From contig DAOVTF010000130.1 of assembly GCA_030633225.1 (NCBI GenBank), forward strand, positions 1 to 6,248: 6,248 nt of DNA, in the 5' to 3' direction. This document shows positions 1-6,191 of the stretch, piece after piece. The notes under the pieces were generated by a model. The model searched no databases and had not been told where the DNA came from. It worked only from the letters and a program-made list of their open reading frames with translations. Position numbers and translations under genes: made by a program. Positions within the stretch are counted from its first letter, which is position 1, and each line of letters begins with the position of its first letter. This DNA comes from Flavobacteriaceae bacterium. Lineage in GTDB: Bacteria; Bacteroidota; Bacteroidia; Flavobacteriales; Flavobacteriaceae.

Positions 1-1017
1 AGAAAAGTTGCTCACATTATTCCTATTTATTTAGCTCTTAATCTTATTCCTATTATTTTTACTGATTTTGATTTCTTTGAGAATATTATAGATAAAGTTG
101 TAAGAGTATTTTATGTTATATTTATTCTTCTAGTTATAAGGAGTGTACTCAATTCTTTAAAAGATTATTTTAGAACATTACCAAGATTAAATGATAAGCC
201 AATTGATAGCTTTGTTCAAGTATTTATGATCTTTACGTGGATAGCAGGTTTACTAACAATCTTTGCTATAATTAGTGAAACTGAAATCTGGAAATTTTTC
301 ACTGCTTTAGGGGCTGCCTCGGCTGTATTGCTGCTGGTTTTTAAAGATACTATTCTAGGTTTTGTTGCTAGTATTCAGGTTTCTATCAATGATATGGTTC
401 GTATTGGAGATTGGATTACTTTTGAAAAATATGGAGCTGATGGAACCGTAATTGAGATTAATTTGGCAACAGTTAAGGTTCAAAATTTTGATAAAACCAT
501 AACTACAATTCCTACCTATGCAATGATATCCGATTCCTTTAAAAATTGGAGAGGAATGGAAAAATCTGGTGGCAGGAGAATTAAAAGAGCTTTAGTTATT
601 AAATTAAGTAGTGTGGAGTATTTAACTGAAAATAGGGTTAATAAATTAAAAGAAATTAAATTAATTTCTTCGTATTTAGAAAATAGTCAAAAAAATATTA
701 GTAGCTATAACAAAGAAAAAAATGTTAATAAAGAATTACTTATCAATGGTAGAAATTTAACCAATATTGGTGTTTTTAGAAAATATGCCGAATCCTATGT
801 TGAAAACCATTCGGCCATTAACAAAGACATGATGATAATGACGAGACAACTACCTCCTACAACACAAGGATTACCCATTGAAATATATGCTTTTAGCAGT
901 GATAAACGCTGGCAAAATTACGAGTATATCATGGCTGATATATTTGATCACTTAATTGCTGCTGTGCCTTATTTTGATTTGGAAATATTTGAGTTACCCA
1001 GTCAATTCAAGGTTTAA
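1..1017 (+). CDS. YbdG-type MscS-family mechanosensitive channel, 5'-truncated by window edge
   Basis: The reading frame is open from base 1 to a TAA stop, giving 338 visible residues. E. coli YbdG has about 415, so roughly the first fifth is missing. Hydrophobic, probable membrane segments lie near residues 5-20, 35-52 and 74-91. A pore-lining helix rich in Ala, Gly and Leu follows at about 100-127, running into the MscS beta-domain (VRIGDWI at 133-139, then a GADGTVIEI stretch). The GGRRIKRAL segment and the C-terminal QGLPIEIYAF (289-298) and ADIFDH motifs are YbdG-like rather than MscS-like. Members of this family sit in the inner membrane and open under tension during hypo-osmotic shock; YbdG itself gives a small (miniconductance) channel. 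An internal ATG at base 226 lies inside the membrane region and is not the start. The gene converges on the helicase gene. The family assignment is firm; its physiological role here is inferred. Confidence 0.93.
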   Translation, partial: RKVAHIIPIYLALNLIPIIFTDFDFFENIIDKVVRVFYVIFILLVIRSVLNSLKDYFRTLPRLNDKPIDSFVQVFMIFTWIAGLLTIFAIISETEIWKFFTALGAASAVLLLVFKDTILGFVASIQVSINDMVRIGDWITFEKYGADGTVIEINLATVKVQNFDKTITTIPTYAMISDSFKNWRGMEKSGGRRIKRALVIKLSSVEYLTENRVNKLKEIKLISSYLENSQKNISSYNKEKNVNKELLINGRNLTNIGVFRKYAESYVENHSAINKDMMIMTRQLPPTTQGLPIEIYAFSSDKRWQNYEYIMADIFDHLIAAVPYFDLEIFELPSQFKV

Positions 1018-1027
1018 ATGTTTGAAT

Positions 1028-1067
1028 ACTGAATTTAAAACAGAAAACATTTTTTTTGATTTTCAGT
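1028..1067. terminator. Weak hairpin between convergent genes, possible bidirectional terminator
   Basis: The 67-base gap between the channel gene and the helicase gene contains ACTGAA (1028-1033) and its complement TTCAGT (1062-1067). Between them are an A-rich arm and a run of eight T (1050-1057) that can pair further with mismatches. Convergent genes often share a terminator, and the A/T runs fit either direction. The stem is short and AT-rich, so this is a suggestion only. Confidence 0.25.
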
Positions 1068-1084
1068 CTTCCGTCTCCAATTTA

Positions 1085-2602
1085 TTAATGAAACTCCTGA
1101 CTAATTTTTACTCGAAGCTGACGTCTATAATCTTCTTCAAGCCATTTTAAGTAGTTTTTCGAACTTTTTAAAATACAATAAGAGTATTGTTTAATTCTGT
1201 ATTCAATATCATCAAATAATTCGCGTGAAAGTATATGTGCATCAAAAACATCTTCACTATTCTCTGCACAAATTCTTGCATGTTGAGCAATAGATTTTTC
1301 TAAAACATATTTTGATTTTAATCCTGATTTAACAGCTACAGCATATTCTTCTTTTATGTCAAAATCAAAATCTTTAGAATTTGCAAATTTTTCACGAACA
1401 ATATCAGGCATTACATATCTAAAGTTACGCTCAATCTCATCATCACTAATCAAGTTCTCTAGGTAAAATGTTGGGTTTTTAAAGATCAAGTGCCAATCAA
1501 TATCATCTGTCCATAATCCAAATCTGGAAAGATTATTACCAAGATCAACAACTGAAAAAACTTTTTTATTTTCAATAATTCTCGATCCTCTACCTATCAT
1601 TTGAAAATACAAAGCCAATGATTTGGTTGCCCTATTAATAATAATAGTATCAATAGTTGGTTCATCAAACCCTGTAGTTAATATGCCAACAGAGGTTAAA
1701 ATAGCATCAGGTGTGTTCTTAAACCATTCTAAGGTACTAGTACGTTCATCTTTTGAATTCGTATTATCAATATATCGCACTTTATAACCTGCATTTTTAA
1801 AAATCTCATAAACATGTCTAGATGTATGAATACCGTTATTAAAAATTAAAGTTTTCTTTCCTTTAGACGTATTTTCATATGCAGTAACTAATTTACTTTG
1901 CATTGTACTCTTCGCATACAATTCTTCTGATGATTTTACTGTATAATCACCATTAGCTCCAATTTTTAAAGAACTAAGGTTTACGTTGTAGCTATATATA
2001 GTTGCTTCAGCTAAAAAGCCTTTTTCAATTAAAGATGATATTTTTTCTCCAACAATTAGATCATCATATATCTCATGCATTGGTAGATTTATATTTGAAC
2101 TTAGAGGTGTAGCAGTTACCCCAAGGATAAAACATTTCTCAAAATAATTAAATAACTTTCTAAAAGAATTGTAATGTGCTTCATCAACAATTACTAATCC
2201 AATATCATGAATATCAACCTTTTCTTCTTTAATTCTGTTATTTAAAGTTTCAACCATTGCAACAAAGCAGGTATAATCATCTTCGTTGGTAATTTCTTTT
2301 ACACTGCTATCAATAATTTTGTTCTCAACTTCAAATTCGGTGAGCATATTTGAAGTTTGCTTACATAATTCTATTCTATGGGTAAGAATTAATACTTTTT
2401 TGTTAGTTTTCTTTATATACCTTCTGGCAATTTCTGAAAAAATAACAGTTTTACCTCCTCCAGTAGGTAATTGATACAAAAGATTGTAATTAGTTGGAGA
2501 CTCATTTATTTTATCAAATATTTTATCAATTGCACCATGCTGATAATCGTACAATTTTTTACCAATAACTTTTTCTTCTTTATCAAATTTTGTGAGCACC
2601 AT
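1085..2602 (-). CDS. Superfamily 2 DEAD/DEAH-box helicase (SSL2-like), standalone
   Basis: This is a predicted ATP-dependent nucleic acid helicase or translocase of about 505 residues. Numbered from the ATG at 2602, the motifs run in the expected order. An aromatic/Gln motif (LYDYQ) is at 17-21 and Walker A, LPTGGGKT, at 45-52. Motif Ia, LILTHR, is at 71-76, DEAH at 140-143 and the TAT motif at 163-165. The second RecA-like domain follows with LIFNNG (252-257), TTGFDEP (309-315) and the arginine-finger motif QMIGRGSR (334-341). Residues from about 380 on form a charged region I cannot assign to a domain. The Walker lysine (K51) and the DEAH acidic residues are present, so it should be active. 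A TTG at 2611 could add three residues, but the ATG fits the promoter position better. It has no obvious nuclease or methylase partner and is preceded by its own promoter, so it appears to be a single-gene unit. DNA versus RNA substrate cannot be told from the sequence. Confidence 0.92.
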   Translation of the reverse strand: MVLTKFDKEEKVIGKKLYDYQHGAIDKIFDKINESPTNYNLLYQLPTGGGKTVIFSEIARRYIKKTNKKVLILTHRIELCKQTSNMLTEFEVENKIIDSSVKEITNEDDYTCFVAMVETLNNRIKEEKVDIHDIGLVIVDEAHYNSFRKLFNYFEKCFILGVTATPLSSNINLPMHEIYDDLIVGEKISSLIEKGFLAEATIYSYNVNLSSLKIGANGDYTVKSSEELYAKSTMQSKLVTAYENTSKGKKTLIFNNGIHTSRHVYEIFKNAGYKVRYIDNTNSKDERTSTLEWFKNTPDAILTSVGILTTGFDEPTIDTIIINRATKSLALYFQMIGRGSRIIENKKVFSVVDLGNNLSRFGLWTDDIDWHLIFKNPTFYLENLISDDEIERNFRYVMPDIVREKFANSKDFDFDIKEEYAVAVKSGLKSKYVLEKSIAQHARICAENSEDVFDAHILSRELFDDIEYRIKQYSYCILKSSKNYLKWLEEDYRRQLRVKISQEFH

Positions 2603-2624
2603 AGATAACAATAAATAAACCTTG

Positions 2625-2657
2625 CAAAAGTACTTAATTATATAAGTTTTTTAGCAA
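2625..2657 (-). promoter_or_regulatory. Bacteroidota-type promoter for the helicase gene
   Basis: Read on the minus strand, TACTTTTG (2632-2625) is an exact match to the Bacteroidota -7 element TAnnTTTG. A TTG (2657-2655) lies 22 bases upstream as a candidate -33 element. Transcription would begin at about 2618, leaving a leader of roughly 16 bases before the ATG at 2602. The -33 element lies inside a perfect dyad (2654-2667), so a repressor could act here; that last point is inference. Confidence 0.6.
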
Positions 2658-2697
2658 TACTTATTGCGATATTTTTTAACAAACTTATAAATATAAG
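2641..2697. repeat. Nested inverted repeats between leuB and the helicase gene
   Basis: The outer arms TATAAGTTTTTTA (2641-2653) and TAACAAACTTATA (2677-2689) are complementary at 12 of 13 positions. They enclose a perfect dyad, GCAATA-CT-TATTGC (2654-2667). A second perfect dyad, CTTATA-AA-TATAAG (2684-2697), overlaps the right arm, so the structures are mutually exclusive. On the leu (minus) strand the 2697-2684 hairpin is followed by TTTGTT, which could act as a weak terminator for leuB. On the DNA the inner dyad covers the helicase -33 element and could be an operator. The repeats are directly visible; both functions are inferred. Confidence 0.5.
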
Positions 2698-2732
2698 GTA
2701 GATTGTTGAAAATTAATTTGTTATGATAAATT

Positions 2733-3791
2733 CTATATGTTTTCAGTCAACCAGTCTCCTACTTCACTTGTTTTATAAGCAGTTTTATTTTCAGATAAGT
2801 CTTCGGTTACAATACCTTCTACTAAAGATTTATTAACAACATTTCTAATAGCTTGTGCCTCTTCTTTTAATCCAAATGCATCTTCAAACATCATAGCAGC
2901 AGATAATACTGTAGCCAAGGGATTTGCAATATCTTTTCCTGCTGCTTGCGGATAAGAACCGTGAATAGGTTCATATAATGAATTATTTTCGCCTACAGAA
3001 GCTGACGGCATCAAACCCATTGATCCTGATATCACAGAAGCTTCATCCGTTAAAATATCTCCAAATAGATTTTCGGTTATCAATACATCATACGAACTTG
3101 GCCATTGCACCAATCGCATCGCTACCGCATCAACAAATTCGTAACTAACTTCAACTTCAGGGTATTCCTTCTCTAGGCCCTGTACGGTTTCTCTCCATAA
3201 ACGTGAAGTTTCCAAGACATTGGCTTTATCAACACAACATAGTTTTTTAGACCTGGTCATTGCTAATTCAAATCCCTTTTTAGCCAATCTTAATACTTCT
3301 TCTTTTGTATAAACACAATTGTCAAAAGCCGTGTTACCATTATCTTTTCTACCCTTTTCTCCAAAGTAAATTCCACCTGTTAACTCTCTTAAAAACACCA
3401 AATCTGTACCTTCAATACGTTCTCTTTTTAGTGGAGATTTATCAATTAATGATGGGAAAGTAAAAGTTGGACGAATATTAGCAAACAAACCAAGTTCTTT
3501 ACGCATTTTTAAAAGCCCTTGTTCGGGTCTAACTTTTGCCAACGGATCATTATCATATTTTGGATGACCGATTGCTCCAAATAAAACAGCATCTGAATTC
3601 ATACAAATCTCATGCGTTTCATCTGGATATGGATCTCCCACAGCATCAATAGCAGCTGCACCTGTTAAGGCAGGTTTCCAGTTTATATCATGATTAAATT
3701 TAATTGCAATTGCATCACAAACCTTTACTGCTTGATCAATTACTTCAGGACCTATTCCATCTCCTGCTAAAAGTGCTATGTTTAATTTCAT
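2733..3791 (-). CDS. leuB: 3-isopropylmalate dehydrogenase
   Basis: This cytoplasmic enzyme oxidises and decarboxylates (2R,3S)-3-isopropylmalate with NAD to 2-oxoisocaproate, the step before the final transamination to leucine. At 352 residues it is full length for the family. It shows GDGIGPEV (10-17), the substrate-binding arginines R97, R107 and R135, and RELTGGIYFG (135-144). The catalytic lysine is K189 in VDKANVL, and the Mg-binding aspartates are D221, D245 and D249. The cofactor loop is EPIHGSYPQAAGK (274-286). In that loop a Gln (Q282) occupies the place of the Asp that contacts the NAD ribose in Thermus LeuB; I believe this is common in Bacteroidota. The gene is last in the leuD-leuA-leuB cluster, 75 bases after leuA. 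The ATG at 3791 is the natural family start. Confidence 0.97.
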   Translation of the reverse strand: MKLNIALLAGDGIGPEVIDQAVKVCDAIAIKFNHDINWKPALTGAAAIDAVGDPYPDETHEICMNSDAVLFGAIGHPKYDNDPLAKVRPEQGLLKMRKELGLFANIRPTFTFPSLIDKSPLKRERIEGTDLVFLRELTGGIYFGEKGRKDNGNTAFDNCVYTKEEVLRLAKKGFELAMTRSKKLCCVDKANVLETSRLWRETVQGLEKEYPEVEVSYEFVDAVAMRLVQWPSSYDVLITENLFGDILTDEASVISGSMGLMPSASVGENNSLYEPIHGSYPQAAGKDIANPLATVLSAAMMFEDAFGLKEEAQAIRNVVNKSLVEGIVTEDLSENKTAYKTSEVGDWLTENI

Positions 3792-3793
3792 TT

Positions 3794-3864
3794 TAAAAGT
3801 TTAAAGTAAAAAGTTGTATTAAATTTTGTTAATAGCTAATAGCTTATTACTAAAAGCATATTGA
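3794..3864. repeat. Degenerate 7-base tandem repeat filling the leuA-leuB spacer
   Basis: About ten consecutive heptamers with the plus-strand pattern five A/T then G then C/T. The G falls at 3799, 3806 and 3813, then after one shift of phase by a single base at 3828, 3835, 3842, 3856 and 3863, with an A at 3849. The clearest units are two identical TAATAGC copies (3830-3843) and TAAAAGC (3851-3857). No gene fits here. No TAnnTTTG promoter for leuB is visible in the spacer, which agrees with co-transcription from upstream. Confidence 0.6.
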
Positions 3865-3866
3865 AT

Positions 3867-5381
3867 TTATATTATATTTAACATTTTTTGAGTTGCCACA
3901 ATAGCTGAAACTGTTTGATCAGAATCTAAACCTCTGGTTTTAAAATTTTTATCACCCTTTTGCCATGTAATTACAGTTTCACACAATGCATCAGAAGCAG
4001 AACCTGGAGGAATTCGAACCACATAATCTGTTAATTTTGGTAATTCCATTTCTTTATTCTCATATACTTTTTTAAGGGCGTTCATAAAGGCATCAAATTG
4101 ACCATCTCCTTGTGCATGCTCTTCAACTATTTTATCATCGATGGAAACTGAAATAGTTGTTGAAGGTCTCAATCCCTTAGAATGGGTTAAAACATAAGAA
4201 ACTACTTTTATTTTTTCCTCGTATAAATCACTGCTCAATACATCGCTAATTATATATGGCAAGTCATCTTTTGTCACAACTTCTTTTTTATCACCAAGTT
4301 CAATAATTCGTTGTGTTATTTTTAAAATATCTTCATCATTAAAATGCAATCCAAGTTCTTGCAAATTCTTTTGGATGTTTGCTTTACCTGATGTTTTTCC
4401 TAAGGCATATTGTCTTTTTCTATCAAATCTTTCGGGTAAAAGATCATTGAAGTAAAGGTTATTTTTACTATCTCCATCTGCATGTATACCAGCAGTTTGA
4501 GTAAATACATTTTCGCCTAAAACTGGTTTATTCTCTGGGATTCTAAATCCAGAAAAAGTTTCTACTAACTTACTTACAGAATATAAAGATTTTTCATTAA
4601 CAGCTATTTCTATTTCTGGTAAAAAATCATTAATAACAGCTACAACACTTGCTAAAGGCGCATTACCTGCTCTTTCTCCCATTCCGTTGATAGTTAAATG
4701 CAATCCATTTGCTCCAGCCTTGATCGATTCTAAGACATTGGCAACACTTAAATCATAATCATTATGTGCATGAAAATCAATATGCATTTTAGGATATTTC
4801 AAACGAATTTCTGAAATATACTTATATGTTTCGCTAGGGGTTAATACCCCTAAAGTATCAGGTAAAAGAATTCTTTTTATATTTTGTGTGGTTAAAAAAT
4901 TAAGAAATTGATAAACATAATCCGACGAATTTCTCATACCATTACTCCAATCTTCTAAATAAACATTGGTATCAATACCCTTGTTAGTTGCAATTGAAAT
5001 CACCTTAGAAACATCTTCAAAATGTTGTTCCGGAGTTTTCTTTAACTGATGCTTTAAATGATTTAATGACCCTTTAGTTAAAAGGTTCTGCACTTTAGCT
5101 CCTGTTTTGATCATCCAATCAATAGATAATCCATTATCTACAAAAGACAGAACTTCAACTTTTTGTATAAAACCATTCTTACTTGCCCATTCACAAATAC
5201 TCTTAACTGCCTCAAATTCACCTTCAGAAACTCTGGTTGAAGCTATTTCTATTCTGTCAACATTTAACTCTTCTAAAAGTAATTTTGCAATAGTTAATTT
5301 CTCATTTGAAGAAAATGAGACACCACTGGTTTGCTCTCCATCACGGAGTGTGGTATCCATTATTTCAATTTTTCGCTTCAT
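3867..5381 (-). CDS. leuA: 2-isopropylmalate synthase-type enzyme with LeuA regulatory domain
   Basis: This is a DRE-TIM metallolyase that condenses acetyl-CoA with a 2-oxoacid, most likely 2-oxoisovalerate, to 2-isopropylmalate, the first committed step of leucine synthesis. The TIM-barrel domain spans about residues 1-265 with DTTLRDGEQ (9-17) and HAHND (204-208). GERAGN (235-240) supplies the conserved Asn, so the metal ligands D14, H204, H206 and N240 are present. The second subdomain carries GIHADG (298-303). Residues about 385-502 form the two-unit LeuA dimer/allosteric domain (GDGQFDAF at 425-432), where leucine normally binds for feedback inhibition. The 504-residue length suits a regulated enzyme. 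It differs from textbook LeuA: GEQTSG replaces GEQSPG, and LEDWSNGMRNS (142-152) replaces the usual EDA-x-R segment. Citramalate synthase is therefore an alternative, as LeuCDB serve both pathways. Its place between leuD and leuB favours leucine. Confidence 0.88.
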   Translation of the reverse strand: MKRKIEIMDTTLRDGEQTSGVSFSSNEKLTIAKLLLEELNVDRIEIASTRVSEGEFEAVKSICEWASKNGFIQKVEVLSFVDNGLSIDWMIKTGAKVQNLLTKGSLNHLKHQLKKTPEQHFEDVSKVISIATNKGIDTNVYLEDWSNGMRNSSDYVYQFLNFLTTQNIKRILLPDTLGVLTPSETYKYISEIRLKYPKMHIDFHAHNDYDLSVANVLESIKAGANGLHLTINGMGERAGNAPLASVVAVINDFLPEIEIAVNEKSLYSVSKLVETFSGFRIPENKPVLGENVFTQTAGIHADGDSKNNLYFNDLLPERFDRKRQYALGKTSGKANIQKNLQELGLHFNDEDILKITQRIIELGDKKEVVTKDDLPYIISDVLSSDLYEEKIKVVSYVLTHSKGLRPSTTISVSIDDKIVEEHAQGDGQFDAFMNALKKVYENKEMELPKLTDYVVRIPPGSASDALCETVITWQKGDKNFKTRGLDSDQTVSAIVATQKMLNII

Positions 5382-5408
5382 AGTTTTGAAATATATTTGG
5401 TCTTGTTT

Positions 5409-5436
5409 TATAATCTTAAAGCATATTGCTTAAAGC
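5409..5436. repeat. Degenerate 7-base tandem repeat in the leuD-leuA spacer
   Basis: Four heptamers in register: TATAATC, then TTAAAGC, ATATTGC and a second TTAAAGC. The G positions 5421, 5428 and 5435 are exactly seven apart. The pattern and phase are the same as in the leuA-leuB spacer. The 61-base gap contains no gene and no clear TAnnTTTG promoter. Confidence 0.45.
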
Positions 5437-5442
5437 AGATAT

Positions 5443-6039
5443 TTAAAATGGTCGGGTTTTAGCAAATTCTTCAATTTCATTCGTCATATCTTGTAAATAA
5501 TCAATATCATCAAATCCATTAACCATATTTTCTTTTTTATATCCATTGATATCAAAGTTTTCCGATTCACTCGTAGGAACAATGGTTACTTTCTGATTTG
5601 GTAGATCAATTATAATCTCAGTATCAGGTTTATTTTCTATAGCATCAAATATTTTTTGAGTAAATTCAGAACTAACTTGTACAGGTAAAACTCCTACGTT
5701 CAGGCAGTTATTCTTAAATATATCAGCAAAAAAACTTGATATTACACATCTAAATCCGAAATCATAAACAGCCCATGCTGCATGTTCACGTGATGATCCT
5801 GACCCAAAGTTTCTTCCACCAACCAAGATTTTACCCTTATATTTTGGATTGTTTAGAACAAAATCAGTTTTTGGAGAGCCATCATCATTATACCGCCAAT
5901 CTCTAAACAAGTTATCACCAAAACCCTTACGTTCTGTAGCTTTTAAAAATCGAGCCGGAATTATTTGATCTGTATCTACATTCTCTATTGGTAATGGATA
6001 TGCGGTACTTTTCAATATTGTAAATTTATCGTATGACAT
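5443..6039 (-). CDS. leuD: 3-isopropylmalate dehydratase (isomerase) small subunit
   Basis: LeuD is the swivelling aconitase-like domain. With the iron-sulphur subunit LeuC it converts 2-isopropylmalate to 3-isopropylmalate through dehydration and rehydration in the cytoplasm. The protein has 198 residues, against about 201 in E. coli. It shows DTDQIIPARFL (22-32), an ERKGFGDNLFRDWRY stretch (36-50) and the signature GGRNFGSGSSREHAAW (74-89). Those features separate it from the archaeal-type short LeuD and from full-length aconitases. It is the first leu gene in the window, 61 bases before leuA. LeuC, which normally lies directly upstream in flavobacterial leu operons, is not seen in the remaining 209 bases. 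The ATG at 6039 has an A-rich leader and no Shine-Dalgarno site, as is usual in this phylum. Confidence 0.97.
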   Translation of the reverse strand: MSYDKFTILKSTAYPLPIENVDTDQIIPARFLKATERKGFGDNLFRDWRYNDDGSPKTDFVLNNPKYKGKILVGGRNFGSGSSREHAAWAVYDFGFRCVISSFFADIFKNNCLNVGVLPVQVSSEFTQKIFDAIENKPDTEIIIDLPNQKVTIVPTSESENFDINGYKKENMVNGFDDIDYLQDMTNEIEEFAKTRPF

Positions 6040-6042
6040 GTA

Positions 6043-6077
6043 AATATGTTTTTGGCCTTTAGCTTTTAGCCATTGGC
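6043..6077. repeat. Degenerate 7-base tandem repeat upstream of leuD
   Basis: Five heptamers in perfect register end at 6049, 6056, 6063, 6070 and 6077. The last four fit YWTTRGC exactly (for example CTTTAGC and TTTTAGC), with G at 6055, 6062, 6069 and 6076. The array starts three bases from the leuD start codon, so on the minus strand it would lie in the leader of leuD. AGCCA-t-TGGCT (6068-6078) is a perfect small dyad within it. Confidence 0.55.
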
Positions 6078-6145
6078 TTTTATTTTTATAATTAGTTTAT
6101 GCAATTGTTTTATTAAGATTATTATTCTTTTGTATATCCGTAAAC

Positions 6146-6169
6146 ACTAATAATTATAAATTATTTAGT
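6146..6169. repeat. AT-rich dyad upstream of the transposase gene
   Basis: ACTAATAATT (6146-6155) and AATTATTTAGT (6159-6169) pair over 10 bases with one bulged T, around an ATA loop. It abuts a second dyad. It could belong to the end or promoter region of the insertion sequence, but the element's boundary cannot be set because only one end is in the window. Confidence 0.4.
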
Positions 6170-6186
6170 ATCTTTAAGGAAAGATA
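6169..6186 (+). promoter_or_regulatory. Hairpin in the transposase leader, loop holds an AAGG site
   Basis: TATCTTT (6169-6175) and AAAGATA (6180-6186) are perfect complements around the loop AAGG (6176-6179), ending five bases before the transposase ATG. The AAGGA at 6176-6180 is the only Shine-Dalgarno-like string in this leader, and here it sits in the loop and loop edge. Insertion sequences are known to use such hairpins to lower transposase translation from read-through RNA; that role is inferred here. Confidence 0.4.
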
Positions 6187-6191
6187 AATAT

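Noticed and set aside
226..1017. Channel gene starting at the internal ATG at 226
   Set aside because: The frame stays open to base 1 with further membrane segments typical of YbdG-type channels, so 226 is internal and the true start is outside the window.
956..1150. 64-residue plus-strand reading frame at the end of the channel gene
   Set aside because: It overlaps the end of the channel gene in another frame and the tail of the helicase gene antisense; it has no recognisable protein features.
2286..2474. 62-residue plus-strand reading frame inside the helicase gene
   Set aside because: It is antisense to the conserved helicase motifs, and its hydrophobic look is the expected complement of Lys/Glu-rich coding DNA.
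2603..2611. TTG start three codons upstream for the helicase
   Set aside because: It would leave a leader of only about 7 bases after the predicted promoter; the ATG at 2602 is the simpler start.
3794..3864. CRISPR array or leucine attenuator in the leuA-leuB spacer
   Set aside because: The period is 7 bases with no spacers, and there is no short leader peptide with Leu codons or terminator-antiterminator pair.
5107..5433. 108-residue plus-strand reading frame over the start of leuA
   Set aside because: It is antisense to the conserved catalytic N-terminus of LeuA and has no family resemblance.
6125..6132. TTCTTTTG as a plus-strand promoter for the transposase
   Set aside because: It is one base off TAnnTTTG and lacks a clear -33 partner; in AT-rich DNA such near-matches are frequent.
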